A stretch of DNA of 64,000 nucleotides from Burkholderia sp. Bp8963. Lineage in GTDB: Bacteria; Pseudomonadota; Gammaproteobacteria; Burkholderiales; Burkholderiaceae. Location: NCBI RefSeq assembly GCF_003854275.1, contig NZ_QTQP01000025.1, positions 1 to 64,000 of the forward strand. Reading direction: 5' to 3'. The notes under the pieces were generated by a model. That model did not search any database. It was not told where the DNA came from and worked only from the letters and a program-made list of their open reading frames with translations. Positions 51,684 to 60,994 of the stretch are shown in pieces. A program made the position numbers and the translations under genes. The stretch's first letter is position 1, and the number at the start of each line of letters is the position of its first letter.

Positions 51684-53252
51684 CTAGCGCGGCAACGCAA
51701 GCTTGATCAGCGCATCGGGGCTCGCCTGCGCCTTCGTCATGCAGCCCGCGATCCGCCCCTCCTTCATCACGACGATGCGGTCCGACACGCCGATCACCTC
51801 GGCGAGATCGCTCGACACGAGGATCACGGTGCGGCCCGCGTCCGCGAGCTCGTAGAACAGGTTGTAGATTTCCGCGCGCGCGCCGACGTCGATGCCGCGT
51901 GTCGGTTCGTCCATCAGGAACACGTCGATGCGCTCGGCGAGCCAGCGCGCGAGGACGACCTTCTGCTGGTTGCCGCCCGACAGCGCGCCGATCGGCGTGT
52001 CGCCGTCGCGGGTCTTGATCGCGAGCCGCTCGATGTAGCGCTGCGCGAGTTCGCGTTCGCGCCGCGGCGCAAGCAGCATGCGCGCGGGGCTGAAATGCCG
52101 GCGTGCGCTGATGTTCAGGTTGTCGGCCACCGATGCGATCGCGACGATGCCTTCCTGCTTGCGGTCTTCCGGGCACAGCGCGATGCCGGCACGCACCGCG
52201 TCGCGCGGGCTCGCGAACGCGACGCGCCGCCCGTTCAGCTCGACGTGTCCGGCGCTCGGGCGCTCGGCGCCGTACAGCAGCTTCATCAGCTCCGAGCGCC
52301 CGGCGCCGACGAGCCCGAAGAATCCGACGATCTCGCCTCGGCATGCGCTGAACGACACGGGTTCGGACAAGCCTGGCCCGGCCAGCCCTTTCGCCTCGAT
52401 CAGCACGTCGCCGGCCGTGCGCGGCCGGTAGCCGTATACGTCCGCGATCGGGCGGCCGACCATGCAGCCGATCAGCCGGTCGCGATCGAGGTCGGCAACC
52501 GCTTCGAAGGTCTCGATGCGCCGGCCGTCGCGAAACACCGTCACGCGGTCGCACAGCGCGTAGACCTCCTCCATCCGGTGCGTGACGTAGATGATCGCGC
52601 GGCCATCCGCGCGCAGCGCCTGGATGATCCGGAACAGTTGCGCAGTCTCTCGCGCGGACAGCGAGCTGGTCGGCTCGTCGAACGCGATCACGCGCGCGTC
52701 GCGCATCAGCGCCTTGCCGATCTCGATCATCTGGCGCTGCCCGATCGACAGGTGCTTGACCGGCGTGTGCGGGTCGATGCGTTCGCCGAGCCGTTCGAGC
52801 TCCCGCATCGCCCGCGCGACCAGCGCGCGCTCGTCGACCACGCCGAGCCGGTTCGGCAGCTGCCCGAGCATCAGGTTCTCCGCGACGGTCAGCTCGGGCA
52901 CCAGGTGCAGCTCCTGGTAGATGATCGCGATGCCGGCCTCGAGCGCTGCGCGCGTCGACGCAAAGCGCTGCGCGACGCCGTTCAGCGTCAGCGTGCCGGC
53001 CTGCGGCTGGTTCACGCCGGACAGCACTTTCAACAGCGTCGACTTCCCCGCGCCGTTTTCGCCCATCAGCCCGTGCACCTCGCCCGCGCGCACCGACAGC
53101 GACACGGCATCGAGCGCACGCACGCCCGGAAAACTCACCGTGATGCCGTCGAGTTCGAGCAGCGCGCCGTGCGCGCCCGCGGCGGCCGCGGCGGCTGGGT
53201 AGCCGGGCACTGCCATGCTGCCCGCCTGCTTGCTCGTGTCCGTCGTCGTCAT
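51684..53252 (-). CDS. araG: L-arabinose ABC transporter ATPase
   Basis: A 522-residue double-ATPase of the sugar ABC class. First half: Walker [10 protein letters not shown] and signature [11 protein letters not shown]. Second half: degenerate Walker [10 protein letters not shown] and [15 protein letters not shown] with [12 protein letters not shown]. The second site is normally degenerate in this class. The start region is duplicated: an identical-looking ATG-plus-GAGGA occurs at 53252 and, 27 bp upstream, at 53279 in the same frame. Either gives a functional-looking protein (522 or 531 residues). The shorter is listed. Confidence 0.92.
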   Translation of the reverse strand: MTTTDTSKQAGSMAVPGYPAAAAAAGAHGALLELDGITVSFPGVRALDAVSLSVRAGEVHGLMGENGAGKSTLLKVLSGVNQPQAGTLTLNGVAQRFASTRAALEAGIAIIYQELHLVPELTVAENLMLGQLPNRLGVVDERALVARAMRELERLGERIDPHTPVKHLSIGQRQMIEIGKALMRDARVIAFDEPTSSLSARETAQLFRIIQALRADGRAIIYVTHRMEEVYALCDRVTVFRDGRRIETFEAVADLDRDRLIGCMVGRPIADVYGYRPRTAGDVLIEAKGLAGPGLSEPVSFSACRGEIVGFFGLVGAGRSELMKLLYGAERPSAGHVELNGRRVAFASPRDAVRAGIALCPEDRKQEGIVAIASVADNLNISARRHFSPARMLLAPRRERELAQRYIERLAIKTRDGDTPIGALSGGNQQKVVLARWLAERIDVFLMDEPTRGIDVGARAEIYNLFYELADAGRTVILVSSDLAEVIGVSDRIVVMKEGRIAGCMTKAQASPDALIKLALPR

Positions 53253-53299
53253 CGTGTCCTCGCCAGCCGTCGTCGTCATTGCGTCCTCGCCGCCGTTGC

Positions 53300-54304
53300 T
53301 CAGATGCCCAGCTCGGCGCGCACGGCCTGCCAGTTGCCGCGCGTCATCAGCTTGCCGCTCGTCTGCGTGTCGGCGGGCGGCACCTTGCCGTTGCGGATCC
53401 AGTCGACGAGGTTCTGCGTGCTGTCCTTGCCGTGGTTCGTCGAGCTGACCGCGATCGTGCCGAAGAAGCCGGTCGGCTCCTTCTTCTGGAACTCGGCGAA
53501 CGCCTCGCCCGCGCCGTTGATGCCAACGCCGATCACGTCGGCGGCCGGAATGTGCAGTTGCTCGGTCGCGCGCACCGCGCCGAGCACGGTCTCCTCGTTC
53601 AGCGCGAAGATCACCCACTTCTTCACGTTCGGATGCCGCGCGAGCACCGGCGCGGCGGCGCTGAACCCGCCTTCGTCATCGGTCGTCTTCTGCGGCGCGT
53701 CGTAGATGTTCTCGTTGCGGAAGCCGTTCGCGAGCAACGCCTGAGTCGCGCCGTCGGTGCGCAGCTTCGCAGTCGGCAATTCGTAGTTCGTCACGCGCAG
53801 CGCGCCGACTTCCTCGGGCTTCCAGCCGCGCTTCTTCATCTCGTCGGCGATCGCCTGCCCGACCTGGTTGCCGATCTTCGTCGCCGACATCCCGAGATGC
53901 GGCACGTTCGCGAGCGGCTTGCCCGACGAATCGACGAGCTGGTCGTCGACGGTCACGAACTTCATGTCGTAGCGCTTCGCACGCGCGGCGATCGCGGGCC
54001 CGAGCCGCACGTCGGGCGCACAGATCACGAAGCCCTGCACGCCCTGCGCGCCGAGGTTGTCGATCGCCGCGAGCGTCTTCTCGCCGTCGGGCGTGCCGAT
54101 CTTCACGACCGAGAAGCGCTCCTTCTGGCCGAGCGCGGTGGCCGCGTTCTGCTCGTTGATGAACCACGCCTGCTCGGGCATCTTCACGAGAAAGCCGATC
54201 TTCAGCGGTGTGTCGGCGCGGGCAGCGCCCTGCATGCCGAGAGGCGCGAGGATCAGCGCCGCAAGCGCGGCGCGCAGGGTCAGTCGTCGGATCGTGCGGG
54301 TCAT
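53300..54304 (-). CDS. araF: L-arabinose periplasmic binding protein
   Basis: A 334-residue type I sugar-binding protein. The signal peptide (residues 1-30) ends near GAARA. The mature start [20 protein letters not shown] is the arabinose-binding version of this fold, and [16 protein letters not shown] and [14 protein letters not shown] line the binding cleft. AGGAG precedes ATG 54304. It is followed within 20-50 bp by araG. Confidence 0.92.
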   Translation of the reverse strand: MTRTIRRLTLRAALAALILAPLGMQGAARADTPLKIGFLVKMPEQAWFINEQNAATALGQKERFSVVKIGTPDGEKTLAAIDNLGAQGVQGFVICAPDVRLGPAIAARAKRYDMKFVTVDDQLVDSSGKPLANVPHLGMSATKIGNQVGQAIADEMKKRGWKPEEVGALRVTNYELPTAKLRTDGATQALLANGFRNENIYDAPQKTTDDEGGFSAAAPVLARHPNVKKWVIFALNEETVLGAVRATEQLHIPAADVIGVGINGAGEAFAEFQKKEPTGFFGTIAVSSTNHGKDSTQNLVDWIRNGKVPPADTQTSGKLMTRGNWQAVRAELGI

Positions 54305-54349
54305 GTCATGTCTCCTCTGGGTGCGGGTCGTTGTCGACCGTGGTGTAGG

Positions 54350-54391
54350 TGTCGCTGTCTCTGTCGTTGTCTTTGTCGCTTTCGTTGCCGT
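54350..54391. repeat. 6-bp tandem repeat in the araD-araF spacer
   Basis: Seven degenerate TGTCGT/TGTCTT-type hexamers in exact 6-bp period, in the 155-bp spacer. Its sequence is diverged, so slippage is not recent. Confidence 0.7.
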
Positions 54392-54459
54392 GCTCGACGG
54401 CGATGCAGCGTTTCCGGCAAGCGCGGCGTTCGCGGCTGCTCGCTGCCGCCTGCCAGCGG

Positions 54460-55389
54460 TCAGCGTGCCCAGCGCAGCACGAGCGGATCGAGCCGGCGCG
54501 CGATCGCGACCAGTTCGGCGCGCGTGTCCGGATGCAGGTCCGGCAGCGGATGGCGCGGCCGCTCGCACGCGATCACGCCGCCTTCGCGCATCAGCGCCTT
54601 CGCGGCCAGCAACCCGGCCTGGCGGTTCTCGTGATTGATCAGCGGCAGCCATCGCGCGTAATCCGCATAGGCATCGTCGATGCGCCCTTCACGGTGCGCG
54701 ACGAGGATCGGCCGCAGCCCGTCCGGATACGCGCCGCCCGTCATCGCGCCGGTCGCGCCCGCGTTCAGGTCGGCCAGCAGCGTGATCGCCTCCTCGCCGT
54801 CCCACGGCCCTTCGACCGCGTCGCCGCCGAGCCGGATCAGCTCGCGCAGCTTGTTTGCGGCGCCCGGCGTCTCGATCTTGAAATACGCGACCCGCTCGAT
54901 CTCGCGTGCCATCCGCGCGAGGAACGGCGCGGACAGCGCGGTGCCGCTCGCCGGCGCGTCCTGGATCATGATCGGGATGTCGAGCGCATCCGACACGCGC
55001 GCATAGAATTCGAAGACCTGCGGCTCGGGCACGCGGAACGTCGCGCCGTGGTACGGCGGCATCGCCATCACCATCGACGCGCCGAGATCCTGTGCGCGGC
55101 GGCTGCGCGCGGCGCAGACGTCCGAGCTGTAGTGCGACGTCGTCACGATCACCGGCACGCGGCCGGCGACGTGTTCGAGGATCGTGCGCGCGAGCACGTC
55201 GCGCTCGTCGTCGGCGAGCGCGAACTGCTCGGAGAAGTTCGCGAGGATGCACAGCCCGTCGGCGCCGGCGTCGATCATAAAATCGACCGCGCGCTTCTGG
55301 CTCGCGAGATCGAGTGCGCCGGTCTCGGCGAACGTCGTCGGCACGACGGGAAAGATGCCGCGGTAACGCGGGGAACGGCTGGATGTCAT
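54460..55389 (-). CDS. araD: 2-keto-3-deoxy-L-arabonate dehydratase (DHDPS family)
   Basis: A 309-residue aldolase-fold enzyme of the dihydrodipicolinate synthase family. It shows GIFPVVPTTF at the N-terminus, the Tyr in MPPYHGATF and the Schiff-base lysine in VAYFKIETPGAANK. In this context it converts 2-keto-3-deoxy-L-arabinonate to 2-oxoglutarate semialdehyde. Neighbours are the arabonate dehydratase upstream (46-bp gap) and the arabinose importer downstream. The name araD here is for the non-phosphorylative enzyme, not the E. coli epimerase. Confidence 0.87.
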   Translation of the reverse strand: MTSSRSPRYRGIFPVVPTTFAETGALDLASQKRAVDFMIDAGADGLCILANFSEQFALADDERDVLARTILEHVAGRVPVIVTTSHYSSDVCAARSRRAQDLGASMVMAMPPYHGATFRVPEPQVFEFYARVSDALDIPIMIQDAPASGTALSAPFLARMAREIERVAYFKIETPGAANKLRELIRLGGDAVEGPWDGEEAITLLADLNAGATGAMTGGAYPDGLRPILVAHREGRIDDAYADYARWLPLINHENRQAGLLAAKALMREGGVIACERPRHPLPDLHPDTRAELVAIARRLDPLVLRWAR

Positions 55390-55435
55390 GGTTCGGATCC
55401 TGTGCGGAAAGACGCAGCGACCGGGCCGGCCCGCG

Positions 55436-57187
55436 TCAATGCGAATGGCTCGGCACCGCGGCGCCGCGCTGGCCGACCAGGAAATCGAGGTCGCACCCTT
55501 CGTCGGCCTGCAGCACGTGGTCGATGTACAGCCGCGCGTAGCCGCCCTTGCCGAGCTGCGCGGCAACGCCGGGCGCGGCGGCCGGGTCGACGTCCGACAG
55601 CCGGCGCGCCAGCTCCTCGTCGTCGATGTCGAGCCGCAGCGTGCCCGCATCGCAGTCGAGCTCGATCCAGTCGCCGGTGCGCACCGCCGCGAGCGGGCCG
55701 CCCGCCGCCGCCTCCGGCGCGACGTGCAGCACCACCGTGCCGTAGGCGGTGCCGCTCATCCGCGCGTCGGAGATCCGCACCATGTCCTTCACGCCCTGCC
55801 GCAGCAGCTTCGGCGGCAGGCCCATGTTGCCGACCTCGGCCATTCCCGGATAGCCGCGCGGCCCGCAGTTCTTCAGCACGAGCACCGAGTTCGCATCGAC
55901 CTCGAGCGCCTCGTCGTTGATCGCCGTCTTGTAGTGGTCGAAGTTCTCGAACACCACTGCGCGGCCGCGATGCCTGAGCAGCTCGGGGCTCGCCGCCGAC
56001 GGTTTGAGCACCGCGCCACGCGGCGCGAGATTGCCGCGCAGGACGCGGATTCCGCCATCCGCGATCAGCGGCCGGTCGAGCGGGCGGATCACCTCGTCGT
56101 CGTGGTTGGGCGCGTTGCGCACGTTGTCCCACAGCGTCTTGCCGTTGACGGTCAGCGCGCCGGGGTGCGGCAGCAGCCCGGCTTCACCGAGCCGGCGCAG
56201 CACCGCCGGCAGGCCGCCCGCGTAGTAGAACTCCTCCATCAGGAAGCGGCCGGACGGCATCAGATCGACGATCGTCGGCGTGTCGCGGCCGATCCGCATC
56301 CAGTCTTCGAGTTCGAGCGGCACGCCGATGCGCCCCGCGATCGCCTTCAGGTGGATCACCGCGTTGGTCGAGCCGCCGATCGCTGCGTTCGCGCGAATCG
56401 CGTTCTCGAACGCTTCGCGCGTGAGCACCTTCGACAGCGTGAGCCCGTCGAGCGCCATCTCGACGATGCGGATGCCCGACATGTGCGCGAGCACGTAGCG
56501 CCGCGCATCGACGGCCGGAATCGCCGCGTTGTGCGGCAGCGTGACGCCGAGCGCCTCCGCGAGGCACGCCATCGTCGATGCGGTGCCCATCGTGTTGCAG
56601 GTGCCGGCCGAGCGCGACATCCCCGCTTCGGCGGACAGGAAGCGATGCAGGTCGATCTCGCCTGCCTTCAGCGCTTCGTGCAGTTGCCACACGGCGGTGC
56701 CGGAGCCGATGTCCTTGCCGTCGAGCTTGCCGTTCAGCATCGGCCCGCCGGACACGACGATCGCCGGCACATCGCAGCTCGCCGCGCCCATCAGCAGCGC
56801 GGGCGTAGTCTTGTCGCAGCCGGCGAGCAGCACGACCGCGTCGATCGGGTTGCCGCGGATCGCCTCCTCGACGTCCATCGACGCGAGATTGCGCGTCAGC
56901 ATCGCGGACGGCCGCAGGTTCGATTCGCCGTTCGAGAACACCGGAAACTCGACCGGGAAGCCCCCGGCCTCGTAGATGCCGCGTTTCACGTGCTCGGCGA
57001 GCTTGCGGAAATGCGCGTTGCACGGCGTCAGTTCGGACCACGTATTGCAGATGCCGACGATCGGCCGGCCATCGAATTCATGATCGGGGATGCCCTGGTT
57101 CTTCATCCAGCTCCGGTACATGAAGCCGTTCTTGTCCGTCGTGCCGAACCATTGGGCGGAGCGCAGCTTGGGTTTTGTCGCCGACAT
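55436..57187 (-). CDS. araC: L-arabonate dehydratase (IlvD/Edd family)
   Basis: A 583-residue [2Fe-2S] dehydratase of the IlvD/EDD family. Cluster cysteines lie in GICNTWSELTPCN, LLAGCDKTTPA and SAGTCNTMGTAST; MVRISDARMSGTAYGT is the C-terminal family signature. The sugar-acid branch length (about 580) and operon point to L-arabonate as substrate. It is the first gene of the arabinose operon, divergent from a LysR regulator. The symbol follows Azospirillum usage and should not be confused with the E. coli AraC regulator. Confidence 0.88.
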   Translation of the reverse strand: MSATKPKLRSAQWFGTTDKNGFMYRSWMKNQGIPDHEFDGRPIVGICNTWSELTPCNAHFRKLAEHVKRGIYEAGGFPVEFPVFSNGESNLRPSAMLTRNLASMDVEEAIRGNPIDAVVLLAGCDKTTPALLMGAASCDVPAIVVSGGPMLNGKLDGKDIGSGTAVWQLHEALKAGEIDLHRFLSAEAGMSRSAGTCNTMGTASTMACLAEALGVTLPHNAAIPAVDARRYVLAHMSGIRIVEMALDGLTLSKVLTREAFENAIRANAAIGGSTNAVIHLKAIAGRIGVPLELEDWMRIGRDTPTIVDLMPSGRFLMEEFYYAGGLPAVLRRLGEAGLLPHPGALTVNGKTLWDNVRNAPNHDDEVIRPLDRPLIADGGIRVLRGNLAPRGAVLKPSAASPELLRHRGRAVVFENFDHYKTAINDEALEVDANSVLVLKNCGPRGYPGMAEVGNMGLPPKLLRQGVKDMVRISDARMSGTAYGTVVLHVAPEAAAGGPLAAVRTGDWIELDCDAGTLRLDIDDEELARRLSDVDPAAAPGVAAQLGKGGYARLYIDHVLQADEGCDLDFLVGQRGAAVPSHSH

Positions 57188-57303
57188 CGTCTGTCCTGTG
57201 TGAGACGGGGATATCGGCGCAGTCTAGAAAGAATTCTGATAACGTACCAATGATGTTTTCGACGTCTCCGATACCTCTTTCAACATCGATATAAACCCGT
57301 ACG

Positions 57304-58254
57304 ATGCCCGATGCCAGCCCGTGGGAAATCCGCACCCGCCTGAAGACGCGCCAGTTGCTGCTGGTCGTCGCGCTCGCCGACGAAGGCGGCATCCATCGCG
57401 CGGCGGCCGTGCTGAACATGACGCAGCCGGCCGCGTCGAAGCTGCTGCGCGAACTCGAGGATTCGATCGGCGCGGTGCTGTTCGAGCGCCTGCCGCGCGG
57501 GATGCGGCCGACGCTGTACGGCGACGCGCTGATCCGCCACGCGCGCGCGGCGCTCGGCAGCCTCGACCAGGCCCGCGACGAGCTCGCCGCGCTGAAGGCC
57601 GGGCACCTCGGGCACGTCGCGGTCGGCGCGATCACGTCACCGGGCCTGCGCGTCGTGCCGCCGGCCGTCGCCGCGGTGAAGGGGACGCATGCGGGCATCC
57701 ACGTGTCCGTCGAGATCGACACGAGCAACGTGCTGCTCGAACGCCTCGCGCAGGACAAGCTCGACATCGTGCTCGGCCGTCTCTCCGCGGAGCACGACAA
57801 GCTGCACCTGCGCTATGAGCCGCTGACCGGCGAGCCGGTCGCCGCCGTGGTGCGTCCCGGGCATCCGCTGCTCGCGCGCGCGCCGCTCGCGCTCGCCGAC
57901 GTGCAGCGCGCCGCGTGGGTCGTGCCGCCGGCCGGCAGCGTGCTGCGTCACCGCTTCGAGCTGATGTTCCAGCGCGCGAGCCTCGCGCCGCCCGCGAACG
58001 TCGTGGAAACGGCCGCGCTGCTGTTCATCACGCGCGTGCTGGAGCAGAGCGACATGATCGCGGTGCTCGCGGAAGAGGTCGCGCGCTATTACGCAGGGCA
58101 CGGCATCGTCGCGATGCTGCCGCTGGAGATGGATTGCCGGATGGACGACTTCGGGCTCATCACGCGGACGGACCGGCTGTACTCGCCGGCCGTGTCGGTG
58201 ATGGTCGACGCGCTTCGAACGGCGGCGCGTGAGGTCTACGACGTGACGATCTGA
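57304..58254 (+). CDS. LysR-family regulator of the arabinose operon (GbpR-like)
   Basis: A 316-residue LysR protein: N-terminal winged helix (LKTRQLLLVVALADEGGIHR, NMTQPAASKLLRELE) and a C-terminal co-inducer domain. The LKxRQLxLxxALxxxxxxHRAA opening is that of the GbpR/galactose-binding-protein-regulator group, which controls sugar-binding-protein genes. It is divergent from araC over 116 bp that contain the small palindromes TCTAGA and AGAATTCT but no obvious long operator. Confidence 0.87.
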   Translation: MPDASPWEIRTRLKTRQLLLVVALADEGGIHRAAAVLNMTQPAASKLLRELEDSIGAVLFERLPRGMRPTLYGDALIRHARAALGSLDQARDELAALKAGHLGHVAVGAITSPGLRVVPPAVAAVKGTHAGIHVSVEIDTSNVLLERLAQDKLDIVLGRLSAEHDKLHLRYEPLTGEPVAAVVRPGHPLLARAPLALADVQRAAWVVPPAGSVLRHRFELMFQRASLAPPANVVETAALLFITRVLEQSDMIAVLAEEVARYYAGHGIVAMLPLEMDCRMDDFGLITRTDRLYSPAVSVMVDALRTAAREVYDVTI

Positions 58255-58299
58255 CGGAGCGGCTGCGCGCGCGGGCTGCCGCCTGTCATGCCCCGCCCG

Positions 58300-59802
58300 C
58301 TACTCGCCACCCGCATCGTCTGCCCGCAGCCGCGCGTCGACATGCCCGATGTTCTTTTCGTGCGACACGAGCATCAGCGTCAGCGCGTGATGGATCTCCG
58401 GCTGGTCGAGCGTCGGCAGCAGCGCCTGCAGCTTGCGCACGACCCAGCGCTGGCCGCGATTTAGAAACGCCATCCGCTCGGCCAGGTCATCAATCGCCAT
58501 CGCCTTTTCGTAGAACGCGCCGGTGGCCCGCGTCGGCATCGCGTTCAGCGACCTGATCGCGTCGACGAGCACCGCGCACCAATGCGCTTCGTCGTGGCGA
58601 ATGTCCGTCATCAGCTTCCGCAGTTCGGGATCGTCGATCTCGGCAACCGTCTCCGACGCAACGCGCGCGCCGGCGCGCTCCGCTTCCAGCAATTCGTCGA
58701 GCACGGCGAGCAGCGCGGCGCGGCGTTCGTCCGTCGCAGCCGGATTGCGTGCTCCGGTGGTTTGCGCGGCGGCGGCAGCGGCCTGGTTCCCGAGAATCGC
58801 CGCCGCGTCAGCAACGATGCGGCGCAGCACATCGCCCGCACTCGCGATTTCGCCGATCCGGCCCGCGCCGGTGCCGGCGTACAGCGCCATCGCCTCGAAA
58901 TCGCCGGTCATCGAACGCAGCGGCGAATCGGTGCTGAACAGGTAGATCGGGCGCCCTTCCTCGTCGCCGATCACGACCCGCTCGGGGCCGAACGGATCGC
59001 CGCGCTCGCCGCGCGTCACGCTCGACGGCAGCACGCGCACCTTCGCGCCGCGCGGCCAGTTGATGTGGAAGATGTCGGTCAGCAGCGTGTCGCCTTCGCG
59101 GGCGTCGACGATGCGCTGCTTGTGATACGGGTGTGCGAACGATTCGTGGGTCGCGAGAAACGCGGTGCCCATCACCGCGCCCTGCGCGCCGAGCGCCATG
59201 GCGGCCGCGACGCCTGCGCCGTCGACGATCCCGCCGGCCGCGAGCACCGGCAAGCGCGTCGCGCCGATCACGTCGCGCAACAGCGCGGACAGCGGCCGGT
59301 CGCCGCGCACGTGGCCGCCCGCTTCGTGCCCCTGGACGATCAGCGCGTGCGCGCCGGCCGCCTCGGCCGCGCGCGCGTCGTCGAGCGAGCCGACCTGGTG
59401 GACAACCCGCACGCCCGCGTCGCGCAGCCGCCGCACGGCGGCCGGCACGACGTCCCAGAACAGCGCGACGACGGGTACGCCGAGTTCGATGCAGGTGTCG
59501 AGTTGCGCGTCGAGCAGGTCGGGCGGCGTCGACGCGGGAATCAGGTTGATGCCGAACGGACGGCTGGTCGCGGCGCGCACCTGCTGCACTTCGCGCCGGA
59601 TCAGCGCGACCGGCTCGCGTACCATGCCGAGAAAACCGAACCCGCCGGCCACGGTCACGGCGCTCACGAGTTCCGCGCGGGCGACGCCGCCCATGCCCGC
59701 CAGCACGATCGGCCAGGTACAGCCGAGCAGATCGCAGACGGGGCGGTGCAAGGTTCGGACGGCGCGGGCATCGTGCCCGTCGCCACTCGTCGGATTCGAC
59801 AT
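58300..59802 (-). CDS. Nitronate monooxygenase fused to a ferritin-like helical domain
   Basis: A 500-residue two-domain protein. Residues about 15-345 are an FMN-dependent nitronate monooxygenase barrel: WPIVLAGMGGVARAELV, the GHEAGGH loop, VLAAGGIVDGAGVAAAMALG and QGAVMGTAFLATHES. Residues about 365-490 are helical and carry ferritin-like acidic-His pairs (LDELLEAERAGARVA, DIRHDEAHWCAVL). AAAGGAGG lies 7 nt before the ATG at 59802. Ordinary members end near residue 350. The second domain might bind iron or act in oligomerisation. Confidence 0.85.
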   Translation of the reverse strand: MSNPTSGDGHDARAVRTLHRPVCDLLGCTWPIVLAGMGGVARAELVSAVTVAGGFGFLGMVREPVALIRREVQQVRAATSRPFGINLIPASTPPDLLDAQLDTCIELGVPVVALFWDVVPAAVRRLRDAGVRVVHQVGSLDDARAAEAAGAHALIVQGHEAGGHVRGDRPLSALLRDVIGATRLPVLAAGGIVDGAGVAAAMALGAQGAVMGTAFLATHESFAHPYHKQRIVDAREGDTLLTDIFHINWPRGAKVRVLPSSVTRGERGDPFGPERVVIGDEEGRPIYLFSTDSPLRSMTGDFEAMALYAGTGAGRIGEIASAGDVLRRIVADAAAILGNQAAAAAAQTTGARNPAATDERRAALLAVLDELLEAERAGARVASETVAEIDDPELRKLMTDIRHDEAHWCAVLVDAIRSLNAMPTRATGAFYEKAMAIDDLAERMAFLNRGQRWVVRKLQALLPTLDQPEIHHALTLMLVSHEKNIGHVDARLRADDAGGE

Positions 59803-59999
59803 GCGGCGTCCTCCTTTCAGGATCGGCGGCACGTCAGGCGGGCGGCAAAGGGAATCACCGCGATCGACGGAGCGCGCACGCGACGCGCGCCAGAGTGACG
59901 GGCCGGAAAGCGAAATAGATCACATTGTGACATATCTTAACGAAAGCAGCCGACGTGAACGCAGCGTGTTTGACGCACGTCACGGCCGGCCTCCGCCGC

Positions 60000-60770
60000 T
60001 CACGTCCACCCTTCGAGCCTGAGCGTCGAGCGCACGAGCCGCTGCTCTTCCTGTTCGATTTCCCGCAGATAGTCGACGCACTGGCGGATATGCTCGCTCG
60101 CCGCCTTGCGCGCCTGCTCGGGCAAGCGCCCGGTCACCGCGTTGAAGAGCCGCGCGTGCTGGCGGTCGATCTGCTTTTTCAGCGGCTCGCGGTGATACAG
60201 GTTGTTCACCGACGCGAACACCGAGCTGAGCAGCAGGTCGGTCAGCGACTGCAGCGTGTTGACGAGCACCGGGTTGTGCGACGCCTCGCAGATCGCGAGA
60301 TGGAACGCGTGATCGAGCTTCGCGCGCGCAGCCGGATCGAGATCCTGCGCATCGGCCGCGACCATCTCGTCGTAACGGCGCGTGATCAGGATGAAATCGG
60401 CCGGCGTGCCGCGCAGCGCCGCAAGCCGCGCGGCCTCGGCCTCGAGCATCCCGCGCACCTCGAACAGGTCGTACAGCGTGCGCGGCTGCGAGCCGAGCAG
60501 ATGCATCATCGGCGTGATCTCGCGCTGCGGGGTCAGACTCGCGACGAACGAACCCTTTCCATGCGTCGTGTCGATGATGCCGCGCGCGCGCAGCAGCTTC
60601 ATCCCTTCGCGCACCGCCGTGCGCGACACGCCGAGCTTCTCGGTCAGCCGCCGTTCGGACGGCAACGCCTGTCCCGCCTTCAGCACGCCGTCGACGATCA
60701 GCTTCTCGATCCGCTCGGCGACCACGTCGGCCACGTGCCGCGCACGGCCTTCCCGATCCTGCGTTTCCAT
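60000..60770 (-). CDS. FadR-type GntR regulator of the glycolate oxidase operon (GlcC-like)
   Basis: A 256-residue FadR-subfamily repressor/activator. The winged helix (KAGQALPSERRLTEKLGVSR, EGMKLLRARGIIDTTHGKGS) is followed by an FCD-type helical domain (DHAFHLAICEASHNPVL). It is divergent from glcD, and two identical TGGTATGACCA sites lie between. E. coli GlcC is the closest by context; LldR/PdhR-type relatives use the same kind of site. ATG 60770 is preferred although an upstream ATG at 60845 is in frame; no strong ribosome-binding site decides it. Confidence 0.82.
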   Translation of the reverse strand: METQDREGRARHVADVVAERIEKLIVDGVLKAGQALPSERRLTEKLGVSRTAVREGMKLLRARGIIDTTHGKGSFVASLTPQREITPMMHLLGSQPRTLYDLFEVRGMLEAEAARLAALRGTPADFILITRRYDEMVAADAQDLDPAARAKLDHAFHLAICEASHNPVLVNTLQSLTDLLLSSVFASVNNLYHREPLKKQIDRQHARLFNAVTGRLPEQARKAASEHIRQCVDYLREIEQEEQRLVRSTLRLEGWT

Positions 60771-60772
60771 AC

Positions 60773-60783
60773 TGGTATGACCA
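60773..60783. promoter_or_regulatory. GntR-type operator, regulator-proximal copy
   Basis: TGGTATGACCA, a TGGT-N3-ACCA dyad, 3 bp upstream of the chosen regulator start. An identical copy lies at 60879-60889, exactly 106 bp (about ten helical turns) away. Confidence 0.75.
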
Positions 60784-60878
60784 CTTTCCTGAGATGCCGG
60801 TGATTCTGCCACAAACCCTTGTTTCTGTTGGGTTTCGACGGACATCCCTACGCTCGCGCAAAGCCGCCGTAGAAAAAC

Positions 60879-60889
60879 TGGTATGACCA
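60879..60889. promoter_or_regulatory. GntR-type operator, glcD-proximal copy
   Basis: A second TGGTATGACCA, with flanks ACTGGTATGACCAC identical to the first copy. It stands 106 bp upstream of the glcD ATG. Confidence 0.75.
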
Positions 60890-60994
60890 CGTTCCCAAGG
60901 TCTGGACACGCCCGCCCGCCCCCTCAAGAATCCGTCCTTCCGGCGGACCGCGCAGCACGCAGCGCGCGGCCGCCAGCATGGCGGAGACCCCTCA

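Noticed and set aside
53618..53618. Long N-terminal extension of AraG starting within araF
   Set aside because: It would overlap most of the end of araF with Arg-rich sequence; the ATGs at 53279/53252 have proper ribosome-binding sites.
50358..53705. A 1,115-codon open frame on the plus strand across the arabinose transporter genes
   Set aside because: It is antisense to araH, araG and the lactonase, which carry clear motifs. Its translation is Arg/His/Asp-rich without conserved pattern, the usual mirror frame of GC-rich coding DNA.
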